A stretch of 64,000 nucleotides of DNA from Blastobasis lacticolella (GCA_905147135.1 LR990039.1:30935708-30999707), one strand, 5' to 3'; positions 23,401 through 38,400 are shown, numbered from the stretch's first letter. Program-made: numbers and translations. Notes: a model not told the origin generated them from the letters alone.

Positions 23401-26400
23401 ACAGCTTAGACTAAGCCCGGCTTGCATCAAATTCATCAACATATATAACTATGACGATGAACGTCATTTTGTATGAAATTTGTGTATATCTTAATCTTAA
23501 ACGCGATTAAGAATTTGGTGCAAGCGCTTAGAGACAGACACACATACTTACTACAGGTCGAACACAACATCTCCATTTGAGCTTTGCCCTAGTCGGGGTG
23601 AAAAACAGATTGCTTTCTTGCCATCATGAGTGTGCCAATCGGCTCCTAAGACTGTTCGAATATTTAATTATTTAGTATTTCATTACCTACGAGGTAGGTA
23701 CTTAATATTTACAAAAAGGACAATTTTAAAGCAAAAATATCCATGATTCTGCGTGGCGGTCAATTATGTTTCTTTTCATTTGATATTTTCGTATGAAGCA
23801 TCTAAACATCTGGAACTTTTATTATTTTTGTGATTCGTTTTTAAATTTGCGTGTCTAATTTAGACACTTTGCATGTTGAAACTTTGAAGTGGAATATCTC
23901 GGATAAACTGCCGCTTGTCTGTTTACGTAACGAATGACGTAAAAAACAGTATGCTATGAGATTTTCCATAGGAAAGTGTTTGTTTGTAATATTGTCCTCA
24001 ATCGATTTGCACTCTCAATATTGTCTAAGCAAATCGAAAAAATATAAATTGAAAAAGTTTATCCAATTCACTTATATTATGTTCTATCCTGCAAAAAAAG
24101 TGGCTCAGAATTTACCGACCGTCCAAAATATGATAGAAATATTAGTGCCAAAGAACTCAGGACGAACTCTCGAGTTCGGACAGTTTACAGCGCTTCCTGG
24201 AGTTTCTTCTTACTACTTCGATAAAAACGTGGATGGCAAAATGAGTTAAATGTGTATAAAATACTGACATTACTCTAAACGTATTACTACATGAATAGCG
24301 TATACGCTTTATGAATGTATTTCTCACCTTAAACAACATTCAACCAATATATCAGTGAAAAAAACGTAAAAAAGAAACTTTAAGTTTGCCGAGATGGGAG
24401 CGCCGAAATGTAGTTTATGTCTATTGTTATAGACTCTCATAAAATTAAATGATTTACAATAAAGTTATTATTAGCTTAGTCCTGATCATATTTTGGCCTA
24501 TCTATATGTTTTCCCGCCAAAAACAGTCCCGCGCCGTAGTCAAGCGCTGCATACTGTACGGCCTCTTAATAATAACAATATACCGGGGTGCCAATCGGTT
24601 TCCAAGAATGTTCAACCAGTCTTAGGGTCCCCAACGGAAGATCTTGCTTGACCTCACTTTGCTAACGGTATTAGGAGACACATCTAAAGAGTGGCGACCT
24701 CTTTGCGGTGTTGAACTTCGACGGTGCTGTAGTTCCCGGACTCAGAGAGCGTTGCTTAACTTTGTTTACATCTATTAAAACCTAGTAAAGGGTGTCTTTT
24801 TAGAGGCGGAGAACTTTAAATTTTAATAAAACGAAAACAGCTTTATTGCAAAGAAATTTTTATGGCATTTTTGTTTGAATATTATTGGGTCCTTACCTAT
24901 GTAATTGGGGTTGTTTTCGCATTTGCTCAAATATTTTTAGTTGTACATAATATATCAAAATTAACACTTGATTTCGTAAATAAAATACGTTTAGATGCAA
25001 AAAAGTCCCTAAAATATAATAAAAAATATATTTTAAAAGTTTTTACAAGGGTTTGAAAATAGCCCTTTTCATGTGTCGTCAGTATTGCCTCTTTAACAAG
25101 ATGCAATTACGAAAAAAGGGTAGTTATCAAAATAAAATGGTATGCACCAGTTAGCTTAATGTTGTCTGATTATACCCACAAAGTTTTATCGTAATCGCAT
25201 TGGCACAAGAAATAGCAAAATTTGCTTGAATGGAAATTTTCAGTTTCCGTTATTTTCGCAATACAAAACGCTAATTTCATAGGTAAGGACCTAATATTTC
25301 GGTTATGTGGCCGTGGTGTGTTTATTAAATCATTCGACCAAAGGTGAGCTTCATCGAGATTGTGTGATCTAAGTCCATTACTTTATTTTCTTTGGCAATA
25401 TTATGTCAAGTCACTTCTACACCGATTAACCAGAGACAATCGGTAGGTTATTAGCGAAATACGGTCGCAATAATTGCGTAAAAATTATGTAAATAGGGTA
25501 CCTAGATTAGGCCATCTACGCGCCAGTCACGGCATCCACATGGTCAAAATTAAATTTAAACATAAATGCCATAAAATTATCTTTCCAATAAAGCAAGTTA
25601 CACTGGAAGTAAATAGGTATTTTTATTTTATTTCAATTAAAAGATTTCCGCCTCTGAAACACATCCTTTAATAATACCCTGCTGGTTTTGAAAAGTCTCT
25701 ATACCTACGTTTCACGAGGACTACGTGTTTTAATTTAGGTACTTCAACTTTTTAATGTCTCTTAAAAGACAAACATTAAACTCATTTATGGAGTATCACT
25801 TTGAAATGCGTGAACAATCCTCCTTGGGGTGGTAATTGCAATTGTTCTGTTTTTTCTTCAAAAGTATTATTTTTATTTATTATGTACCTAGTTCTGAAGA
25901 ATAGGTATCCGACTCGTTAGCGAGAGGTACCGCGTTCGAATCCCTCTGCCGCCATGGTACATCTACCGTGACTCTTTTATGAGTTATATATATTAGTTGA
26001 CTATTAACCGATGCTTTTACGGTGAGGAAACCATCGTGACAATCTGCACATTCAGGCGACTGGTGGTTTCTTTAGTAGCATGGTCACGGAGGTCGAATGG
26101 CAGTCGCGCAGCAGATGATTCGCTCAACTAAAATGTCGCGCTTTAAAGTTATCGCGCAATGGAATTGTCGCACAACTGAACGTTCGCTCTTTGAAGCTTT
26201 CGCGGAATTGATTTTTCGCACAAGTGAACCATCGCGCTTTGAAGCTTTCGGGCAATCGAGTTCGCGCTACCGTTATTCGTGCTTTCGGCATTTGCACCCG
26301 TGTTCTACACCCGATAGTAAATATCAGCGGAAATATGAAATGGGGGCCAAGCTCGGTACAAACGATTGTTGATTACATTGTCAACGGCAAAGCTTGAAAC

Positions 26401-29400
26401 CCCGCGGATGCTTAAGTAGTTTTTTACAATTTATCAGTTGCAGGAATTGGAAACTCTTTCAATTCTATGATGATTTTTTTAAAATTCTATATGAAATGAT
26501 AAGTATCTAACTTGTTACGATGTTTGCTTTTCAACGAGAAACCGGGCAAATTTTATAGATGACTGCGTCTTCGGAAAAAAGGCCTTTGCTAATTATTCGT
26601 CCATTTGAAATGTCCATAAGTGATTATAAAGTTTTATTAAATCAGAGCTGAGGTTTCAAAGTTTGGGATTGTTGGTCTTTGATTTGTCAATACTTGAATT
26701 GTGTGATATCCTATGGGCGGCGTTGGATGATCACCTGTAGAGGGTGTCTATGGGTGGCGGTGGATGATCACTTTCCAGCGCTTGCCCGTTATCCTTACTC
26801 TATTATAATAAGTTCTCAAATGAAAAACATTTTCCATAACAAACTTTTATTTTAATTTTATTATTAGTAAAAACACGATAGGGTTGTTGTTACCTTGTTG
26901 AGCTCATTCGTTTCTATGACCACCTTCCGACCCGACTCCTGTATCAGGCCAGCTCTATGATTCCATATTAATGCATTGTCATCCAAGTGACATAGGTGTA
27001 CCAAATTTAAGCTTAATTTGGCTTACAAAATTCCAGGACATACAAGTCATCATCATCATCTTCCTTCCAAGCGGTTGATCCCGGCTTCTGTCAGGGTCCG
27101 TTTTCCGACTCATTCTTCACTACTTCACTACTTGCGCATCCTTGCGTCGTATGCCACTGGCTCTCGCATCCGACAAATATATTATGCTTATATTTGTAGA
27201 AGTTAAATACAAGCTTGTAAAAATAAACATATACTTGCCACCAGGTGAAGGATCTGGCCGCAACGAAATACAATTACACCTTCGGCAAGGACGAGGTGGT
27301 CTCCACGTTTGTTGCGGCGTTCTACGATGCGGTGCTGCTGTATGCGCTCGCGCTGAACGATACCCTCCACGAAGCCGAGAACCGGGGGGGACCTCTGGAT
27401 GGCGCGGCCGTCATGAAGAAGATGTGGAACCGCACTTTCAATGGTAAGTTGGTGAACGAGTCGCCATTTACATATAACCTATAGTCGTGTCACTGTTGCG
27501 GTCACGTTTCCCTGTAGGTAGAGGCACCTGTTATTACACCTGCTGATGCTTCTGGTGTGGCGTTTGTTGAGACACCTGTTCAGACACTGGCGGAAGTCGT
27601 ATTTGCTGTTAGCGTCTATTTGTGATATTTGTTGGACTACTTAAATTTTTCGTCATGTCAAGTAATCATCATAAATTATCAATAGATTATCATCATCAAC
27701 CGATATCCGCCCTGCTGGCACAGTCTCCTTACAAACCATTGCGAGGCATCAACCACGTTTGCAAAGTTAAATGTTTCTAAATGCCTATAATAGATTTTTT
27801 CAAGCTGTATCTAGACGTAGTTAGGTACATTACATTTTACACGAAGAATGCTCATCTTGGCGTTAATGTCACGGTTGTCCACTCGCGCACGAAAGCCCAG
27901 GATCCGCCTTGACCATGATCCAGGATTTGGCAGGTGGTATTTACAGTGAAGCGACTGCCATCTGACGTCCGTGCCCCTATTAACCTGACAGATTGGAGCA
28001 TGAACACTACTAATACCTACAATGATTTCAGGAATAACCGGCGAAGTGAAAATCGATGGCAACGGTGACCGCGTGGCCTCCTACTCCCTTCTGGACATGA
28101 ACCCAAACACCAGTAAATTCGAAGTAAGTCATTAATCATAATCAGCCATGATGTTTAGGCAAAGATAATGTGCAGGGCTATTTCTGGTTCCACTTACGAC
28201 GTCATAACATGTCATTCAATCCGTTAGAAGGAATGATTTGGGTTTGTACGACCTTCGGAGAGTGCCGATAGTTTTTAATCTACGGTACGGAACCGTTGCA
28301 ACAATAATTAATATAGGTACGTCAATCCTCAATAAGTCATCATGGAGTGCGTCCACGTTCCAGTCACGACTCAAAACTATATTAACGGATAATACTTTCT
28401 ACAAATTAGATGAATTTTTAAGCCATATATTTTAAATGTACATATGAAATTATTCCAATAATTTTACTTTGTCGTATCATTCAATTATGTATGCTTTTCT
28501 TCTGTTAAGAAAATGTAGCCGTAATATGAATTTAATGAATAAATAAATGATAATGATGATGATGATAGATTCACTCCGGCCCACTGCGATTCTAGACGTC
28601 TGTCTTGTTATTTGCTTTTATGAAATTTTAGTGTAACTATGACAAACATAACTTTGCTCACTTTGAACAATATAACTATAATATTGTTCAAAGTGAGCAA
28701 AGTTATGTTTTACTGAGAGTGATGACTTTACGCTGACATGAAACATAAAAAGAACTTGAACTCGTGAGGAACATACATTTTTCTCTCCAGGACAAAAGAT
28801 GTCACGTAAAAGCTCTTACTTAGGGATTTATTTTTAGTGGATATTTATATCATTGCCTCAAAAATTATACTATATATAGTTAATACTTATGTCATATTTA
28901 GTTCCGCTAATAAATCAATAAACCCTCAATCAATTAATCTCTGGCCACCCTGTGATGGGATAGCATACGAGTCTGTAGACAATATTGTTACTTTTTGAGT
29001 AGATACTTAGTGCTTGGTAGTGTCATTCATTTTATACGACACTACTGGTAATACTTCATTTAGAAGACTATCATTTGATCCTGTCCATAGCCAACCACCA
29101 TTACTCTGTATAGTAGGTACTTATTTCATATTATTAGACCATTATAAACTTATCTAGATAAAAATAGGTACCCATGCCGTTTAGTTCAATAATTTCACGG
29201 AGGGAAGTAATTCCCTCCATCGCTTCGCTCGGAATAAGTTTCAGGTAAGACTTATAACGGAACTAAGTTCGCGAATGATAAAAATACAGCTCGGCTATAC
29301 ATTTTGGTCGAGTAAAATGTACCTAGCTGGTTATTTGTTTCTATGTTGTGAGTAAAGCTAGAATGCTCTTTGGGGAAATTTCGAACTACACGCTGTAGAC

Positions 29401-32400
29401 TCATTAAAAGATGTGAATAATAATAATAAAAGAATAAAAAATAAGTTGATTTGTCTTCACGTAGGGGCATTATTTGGAGATAAAAACGAAATCTTTTTGC
29501 ACTAGAACCTGCGTGAGAGACTAGTGTATGCACTAGTTTATAAATACCTGTTTTACAGACCAACAGGGCCCCTAAGTCAAAATATCTGAGTCCATGAATC
29601 GTAGGCGTTGTCGGCGACACATACACTTTCCATCAGTGGTAAAAATCAAAGGTATTTGTTGTTACAAGGCTCCAATAATTATACAGATACTAGCGACCCG
29701 TTCCGGCTTTGCACGGGTAGTAAACAACTAAACCTTCCTTATGAACCACGTGAAAATCCGTTCATAATTTTTGAGTTTATCGCGAATATACAGACAGAAT
29801 ACATTCGCGATTCGTTTTATAATATGCTGTAATAATGACGACTGCATTAGTACAGTTATGACACAAGGTTTGTGCATTTTACGCACAACATCGTCTTCAT
29901 CTAAGAAAGGTACGCCAGACGTACATTTTTAGGTAGAACCGTGCCTATAATGTAGTAGAACATCCGCGCACGTTTACGGGCGAAGCAAGTCGTACATTGC
30001 GCGAAACCTGTTCAGTGCAGACCTCACACCAACTTCTAATTAGTGGAACTTTACACGCTGTTCTTTCATGGTAGAGTGCTCAGATTCAGATGGCTTTATT
30101 TATTGTTTTCAGTAGGTATAGTAGAGCAAGCTTTATTTACATGAAGTAGAACGAGTTATATTTTACCATAATATTCATTAGATACTTTACGGGCGGACAA
30201 ACGAGCAAAACACCCCGATGGTTAGCGTTAACTGCCGCCCATAACATCTACAACTCCTGCATTTAGATTACAGGCAAGAAAAATGTAGAACCGCGGGTGC
30301 GTCGTCACTGTGAGGACTAATATGAAATGGCTCATGCCTGTAATTGCGCTCGCTATCTTATCCTTGAAACCGTAACACAACAATGCAAGCATTGTTGCTT
30401 GGCGGCAGAAATAGATAAGGGGGTGGTACTCACCCAGACGGACTCTTCAGGCTTGACAGAGTCCTACCACCTGATTACCAGCTTACCGTCCGAAGATTCG
30501 CCTACGTAATAACCTGAATTACAACTATAGAACTGTAAAATTTCAACAATATCGCTTGCCATCCACTCCCATAAACGCTTCTTTTTACAAGTAGGTACTA
30601 CGAAAAAATTTATTTATTTTATTTATTTATTTATTTGTTAGCGGTAAGCGGCAGTTAGCGGCCAAGCGGTATGGAAAGTGGTCGCCACTGTCTATAGACA
30701 TTAACAATACGGCTATCTACAATTCGTTGCCCACCTCTATTATACATTGCTCTGGCAGCAATAAGGCAACTGCCCCTGCACTGCCAAAGTCACGGTTCCC
30801 TAAATCTCCACCCCATGTAGCTCTGGAAACCTTTCCCACCGGCAGGAATACAATACTATTCAAATTAGTAGGTATTGTTTAGCTGCAGTATTCTGTAAGG
30901 TGAAGGTACTGTAACGCTGGGGGATCCACCGACTCTAAATAAAAATGCAATTGCTTAATTAAAGTTATATTCGTGAAAGTATATATAGAAGAATGATACA
31001 AAATACATAGGATACGTTACATCTAATTCAAATCGAACACATTTGAGTTATTACCTAGCCAGTGCTATGTGTGCTCATACAGACAGGCTAAAGGCCTACA
31101 TCCTACTTGCTCCAACCTACTTAACTGACTAAAGCCCCAGTTATCCTATGGGAGCACCAAGCTAACCCGAACGCCTACTTAACCTAGAGCCCGTCCTAAC
31201 ATAAGGCCTCCGAAAGCCTACCTGTCTTAGAGCCCGTCCTAACCTAAGGCCTGCCCGAGCACACATGCTACAGTACTATCCCAGTTTGGGGGTTCCAATT
31301 CGATTGGGAATACTGTGGTATTGAGGTTGAGTGGTTTAGAGGTACCTAGGCACTCATTTTACATTAACATAGTAAACACCATTGAATGGACGACCATAAT
31401 CAGACAAAGAGCCCGTTGTGGTGTGAACGTCCTCCTGATTACATTAACACAGCTAATACTACCTAAACAAGATTAGTGTAAAATGCGACAGATTACAGCA
31501 CACTAGCTTTTGCCCACGTATTTTCGTCCGCGTGTAAGGTTTTGCCAAGTTTGCATTTTTTTAATTATAGCCTAAGTATAAATTATTCTAGTAGCTATAT
31601 AAGCGACAACACTTCGTCAAAATCCGGTTAGTAGTTTTGCATGAAGGAATAACTAACAACATAACAGACTATCGCCTTTGTATTAAGATAGCGAGGAATG
31701 TCAACCGATAAGTACCAAAATGAACATTTATGGCTCTGATTCCGCCTTTTTATCGAACATTCCAAAAAGGTTTCCCAACCTTACATTTTAGCCAGACGTC
31801 ATTTCCACCTCAAACTTTTTAAAAAGATCTCGGTATTAAATATCTTTTAAAATAGTTCTTCAGTGCGTAACTGATCCAGCCAGCAGAGTCTGCTGATCGA
31901 TACTTCAAGCCGTAATCTAAGACTCCGCTTCCCCTGAAGCCCTTAACATATCGGAACTTGCAGTTTCATTCGAGTGGCAAATTCCGTGGCCAACTATGTT
32001 CGAGGCCTTTTGATGTTCACGAGTGCAGATATCACGGGCTGGTAGCCTCTTTTACGGAATATAGGTCAACAGGCGTGGTGGAGCGATAACTTGAGAAATG
32101 TATCCGATTGCAAGCCAGGCAAATTTTGTGGCTAGCAGCAGCCTACTTATTTGCCTTTATTCGATTCTAAATTTTAATTCGCTCACCAGTACATTCAGAG
32201 TTTAGTTAAACTACTCTTGGTATCACCGAATCAAATTCTCCTCCATAAAAAAACAAGATTCAAATATTTATACAAAGCTAAGACATTCCTCGGAAACAAA
32301 TTCGGAACAAAGTTTAATCACTTCCGAACTTGTGACATCTAGATGACAGATAATATTGCTTTTTAAGCGGTGGCGGACTTTTCAGACGAATTATATTTGT

Positions 32401-35400
32401 AGCACCTTCGTGTCCCCTACAGATTTATTGATCCCGCTCCGATCAGTAGCCGATGTAATTAAAACGGAGATTCTCCAGGCCGCTATGGTAAAAATGTGAG
32501 GCATGTATCAACAGATCCTTATTATATTAAAACACAAATGGACAAGTTTAATAAATTAATACATGAGGGAGGCTTATACGACTTCAGAATCATAAGAGAA
32601 ATGGGCGAGAGACACAGAAAGTGGCGCAAAATGAGTTGGCGAGAAAGAGAGTTGTTGCTTCTCCATATTCATCTTTGTGTGTTAATGTGTAACAAAGAAC
32701 TTGTAGCGAGAAAAAGAAAGAGAGAAACGCCACACAAGGTTGATGTTGAAATGCCCGGGCCAAGCAAGGTCAGTAAGGTAGAGAAAGAAGAAGTCCCCGA
32801 AGTATCAATGCCTGCTGGTGGCAGTGACGCAACACCTTCCGTTTCTGGGATAGCAAGCTCTTACGAATCGGATTGGTCAAGGGAAGAGGATGTTCTGATA
32901 GAGCTCACCGCTATGGAGTCTGACAAGGATTACAGATTTAGCATGTTAAATTATATGCCACTGGTGGCAATAACAACAAACCATGTGGCTCAGGAATGGA
33001 GGACGGAGACTCCGACAAAGACATGGGACATAGTGGACAAAAAGAACAGAAAGTTTATCATGATACGTTACACTGGCAACAAGGACAGAGCTCTAGAAAA
33101 ATATTACCAGGCAAAGGCAGAAGTTCCAGATAACTGTGGGTTATACCTGATCAAATGGGAGGACACGCAAGGAGAATGGATAGATCTTCCTGACATGTAT
33201 GCAAAAGGGGAAGAAAAAGTCAGGAGATTCCTACTAAAAAGAAAGATATTGCTAGAGTCCATGGGAGTGAACACGGAATTTTTCAAATTAGAAAAGGGGG
33301 GAATCCAAGATTTGTTTCCAAGCCAATGGATAAACCTGTGTGCCGATCAATGGATGGAGGATTTATTAAAAGATCAGTTCGAGAAGTGGACAGCAGAAGA
33401 ATTATATGTTAGGGAGCCAGCTCCAAAAACAATCACAGCCAAAATTCTATTAGAACATCTGGACAACATAGTAGGGGACTCTGACAGGACCTCAAAATTG
33501 TTTTACAGAGGAAAAATATTACCAGAGCACTTAGTACACAATATACACATAGAAGAGAGAGAAGATTCCTCCTGTGTTGATAGAGTGGTTTGTTGCTTGA
33601 AAGAACAGTTGGAAGGTTTACAGGAGATACGGAAGGAAAACATGCATGAGAATAGCAATTTACACCCTGATATTCTGCCAAGCTTGTTGAAGTCATGGGA
33701 ATGCTCAAACAAATCCACATTCAACTTCATGAATAACATGAAGTGCCCAGGACACAAACAAATAGAGTCTGCTCTAGGAATAGGAGAGAAGAAGAAGACA
33801 TATAGAGAATACATAAAGGACATGAAACAACCGGAAAACCAGGAAATAGCCAAATGCAAGTATCCTGAGTGGTACGAAGAAATGTTGTGTGGACTAGAAG
33901 AGAACCACTCAATGTACATGACCCATATTCCTATGAGCGACCTTGTAGACACTCCTCCGACCGATGGACATCCAATAGCCTTGATAGTTGAGGAAGCAGT
34001 TTCTGAGATGACTGAGAAAATATTGCAGTCCAAGGCAGCATTAATGACCTCTAAGGTAATAAATTTATATTCAAGACTGGGTGGGGCCTATGGACACAGG
34101 GTGACTGAAACAAACAAGGAAAAAAGAAATATAGCAATGTTTCCTTTGGTTTCACAGATGTCGTTGAAAGGGGAGAAAAACACACAAAATGTTGGGAAAA
34201 TCAGGTTGTGCTCAGGATTGGTTGTGAGAGCTCCATCGCATGCTAGAAAGCCCACGGACAGGATAGGGCTGCTGACCATAGAAATGTTAGAGAGAAATGG
34301 GATCTCAGAGCTGTTTTGCTCAGAGCTGAAAGGAGCTTTGGTCTATTTCTGCAAGAACATATTAGTGGTTGTGAGACAAAATTCGGTAATGAAAGAAGAC
34401 AGCGCCTACAATACTTTCGTTTCAAATGCCATGTTCATACCAATAAACATGTTGGGGAGCATGACACTCGAGAATCCCAATGTGTCACAGTCAGAAGATA
34501 TGGTGGAGTACATAAGAAATATATCTCACAGAGGACAAGCATGGTTTCTTGATAGGTACATAGAAGGTCTCTGCTTTTCACTGCTAGGCAATTCAAGAGA
34601 TGAGGGCTATTTTGCACACATCAGAAAACTGTTTATGGTGCTTTTCACCTGGCGGATAAAACAATCGTCCGCAAGCTTTGATATTGCCAAGTTCTGCAAT
34701 AAACGTGGTACAAGATAGACGTGATCTTATTTAGCTCCCTATTTAACACACATCACAACATCACATTTGTGATGTGAGGGAACAAGTGCTCGGTACTTGT
34801 AATCTTTCTTCGGCTCTGAGCCGCAATTAATTCGCCCTCGGAACACAATGTGGGTCGCTCCGTCGGCCGTCTGAATCACGCGTAGATGTAAGAGAGGGGA
34901 TCGACGTCGGCTCATCATGCACCCCACGCGTCGCCCCTATTAAGTGGGACTGCGAGAAGGCGGGAAGGCTCGTTAACGATTATTTACTAGCATAGCCGCC
35001 GCACGCGACGAAAATTCACCGAAAAACGTTGCGCGGGCGGTGGCAGTGCACTTTTCAAATTCAATCCCGGTACAATCTCACCCCACTCGTGGCGCGACAT
35101 TGTTAACTCGGAATTGGGTTAATTCTATTGGATGCAAAGCGGCCGAAGTGGAAAATCTCCCGATTGAATGTTACATGTGCTCAATCGTGTTAGCGGAGTA
35201 ATACTTTTTTTGTAGGAGAGGTGCTCCCTTGAGATAAAATGTGCGGACGTTTGGGTGACTTGACAGATTTGAGGGTTCACTCATACTTTTCACTGTGTAT
35301 AGGAAAATGCTGGCCGAATCCCAAATGCTTTACCGATACAATAACAAGATGAAATGTTTAATGCTTGCTAAGGGCTTTAATTTTAGCCATGTAACATTTA

Positions 35401-38400
35401 ATTATTGCTGCCTGACGAACTCCTCAGGCACGGCCCTCTATAACTTGCTGCTTTAGAAATAGAAATATTTATTTGTCTATAAATTAACAGATTTGTATCA
35501 ATGTATTTTTTAAATAAAAGCTTCTAATAAAAATGGTCCATGACTCAGCGTTTGGGTGTAGGTAGAACCCACACCCGCGGGTATTCTGTCATGGCCAGAC
35601 TTAAGGTTAAAAATTAACAACGTGAAGTTTACATATACATACATACACATTATACAAATAATATGGCAAAAAAAATTAAATTAAACTTTAAGTATAAAAG
35701 TATAAAGGTACTAAGAGATATACAATTATTATGGCGTAACATTAATTATATAAAATAATATATGACACAAAAAAAATTAAAAAAAATTTTGGGTATAAAA
35801 GTATTACTAAAAGAATTAGATAATTGAACATCACTAGAAATCGTGGTCTAGACCTTCACTCCAGCTGGCCGTAAATGGTTTCCCAGCAGCCATTTAGCAT
35901 ATTCCTTGCGGAATGTAGGAAGCTTGAAGGATGATGTTGGATTGAATTATAAGAACGTTGGAACACCCACATGATCTAAATGTAATAAACACCCACCCTC
36001 AGCTTGAAAATAAATTCACACATCGAGACCTCAAGTCGTCGTTACGGCCAAACGTTTCACTGGCAGGCTGGAACGCCCAAGGGATAACAACGTGTCTTTG
36101 TTACGGCGATGAAAACACGGTGCGATTCACAAATCCCTTTATACGGTACCAACGGTGAACCTTTCGACACCGCTCGTTGTCGTTGACCCGAGAAATTACT
36201 CGGAACACGTAATAAGTGACAGCAACTTGGGCTCATCAGTTTTATGAGGGACAACCCGGAGCTACCCACGAATTAGCCGCGCGCACCCAGAGGTTGTCAA
36301 TTGGAACGAGCCGACAGGGCCGTTGAAAGCTGAAGGATCACCCACGACTGGGCGAGGCGTCAATTCCGGGCGATCACGCTATTAGCTAATGTAAAGATCA
36401 CATCGTGTTTAGCCCAATTCATGTAATCTATTAGCCGTCATCCATTCGGATCGGAGTGTGTTTGATTGAGATCAAATCCGGATCTATTTACAAAGGGAAT
36501 TGACATAAATAGTTTAACATCTCGTAGGGATAAGTGGAAATTGGTTTAGAAAGGAGAGTACTTTAGCTCTCGAATTGATTGGTAGAATTAGAGCCGGCGT
36601 TTTCTTGCGCTCGTTCAATTTGGTAGCGTGGAACCCGGTGTGTTTAACATCTCGGAATGAAGACAATTGAAAACGGGGTATCTATTTTTGTTGGAGGCCT
36701 CATAAACACGGGTGCACGCAATGAAATTTTAATGAGCTCGAAACACAATAGGGCGCAGACAATGGGAGTCCCGTGCACGATGGAAAACGTTCTACAGTAA
36801 CATGGAACGTGTTTCAGTTTAAATGGCGCAAGCTAATGAAGCAGAGTGATTTTGAAATGCATTTACGGGATCCAGCATGTGAGTGTGGCCTGTTCAAGCT
36901 CAATCATGTTCGACGGGATTGAATCCACAACATTCTTGATTAGAACGCGTCATTAACATAAAATGGATACACGAATATAAACTCGTACGAATGTTATGTG
37001 GGAGAGGGTTGGTAGCTGCTGCGCATATAGATATATCCTGCTCGTAATTCTTATCTTTATACTTATTGAATCGCGTTATCTTCACGGTTTTTATGGCGAA
37101 ATTTATGGCTGTTATAATATAACAGAATACGGAGTGAACTCACCGGGTCCAAAAAGTAATCCCATTATTGAGTATGAAACTGGCTTTTTTAAATAAAATT
37201 ATTGCAAATTTAAATTAAAACAGCGCTGTTATCCTCAGCTGAAATAAAAAGACTTTTAGTTATCGATACATTATATATTAGTAGGTTACAAGTTTTTGTA
37301 GTTATGAAAATATTATTTGTCATAATAAATACTTTCGTTCTCTAAATAGGACATTGTTTCATAAATACTTACTTTAGTTCACTAAATAGTAACATTTACG
37401 GAAATAGTTCTTTGTTTCCTGAAACTACTACCAATCTTTCTATTCGGGGGTAGGACTCTGTCAAACTTGACGAATCCGTCTTGGTGAGTACCATCGCCTT
37501 ATCATGCACATGCATTTTTGTGTTCCTGTTTGAAGGAAGGCATATGGCATTTTATTTTAGTCCTTACAGTGACAACGCACTGCGGTTCTGCATTTTCGTT
37601 ACATGTACTGTAATCTAGCATAAGCCGTAAATGTCGACAGTTACTACATACGGTAGTATGTATCTGACAAGGTAGGCTACCTGCTGGTTTGTCACGAAGT
37701 GGCATAAAACACATTCATCTCTATAGACTAAATGTGGTCCAAAAGTGGACTGTTATTTCAGATTATTGACTAGGAAACAAAGCAATGAAAAAGAAAAATA
37801 ATAAAATCACATAACAGCGCCATCTAATGGCGAATTGTTTTTTTTAAATTCTTTATTTATGTTATTAACAAGTATAAATCCATTTCGCGGTGCATTGGCT
37901 ACATTTTTATTAACCATAATACAATTACTATGCAATTAAACGAATGAATGAATGGTAAGAGGAATTTAGTATGGGTTACGAACCACCTTAAAGTTTACCC
38001 CTTAGCTTTGCCTCCTTATAGCGGCATAGAAATAGATTGGTTTGCCCAACTTGTCTATGTCTGTAATTACTATCTACTACTATCCCTAGCTGGCTATTAG
38101 AAGCTGTTCAAAATAGCAATTATAATTTATGAGTGACACTTTAATCTTATGTTCTCTCAACAACAGACGAATGTTGTATGTTTAAACATGAGATCTATGC
38201 CTATTTGAGATATGTAGTACACTTTTGTGGACTTATATGTTTTAATTACATGGTTCCAACATACAGTAATGTTTTCAAGAGTTTCACTACTTTGATCCAA
38301 ATTGCACGTTACTTATATAACTAAATTGTCAAATTTTAATTTTCTTTCTATTATTAAACTAAAGTGGATAGAAAAGCTCATAGGTATATTTTCAATGTCT

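Larger units (their letters stand above)
16349..27244 (+). other. Cyclase intron 2 (10.9 kb), repeat-rich
   Basis: Bounded by gtaagt and ccaccag. It holds SINEs (18060, 19895, 20755, 25895), a jockey-like LINE fragment (21655-22392), hairpins and a 48-bp minisatellite (26136). The CpG-richer patch 18355-18475 and the stretches 16349-18055, 18305-19890 and 22400-24780 show nothing I can assign. Confidence 0.7.

Noticed and set aside
33433..34033. Long minus-strand open frames of up to 176 codons
   Set aside because: They are antisense shadows of the PA-like frame and are cysteine/serine/leucine-rich as expected for such shadows.
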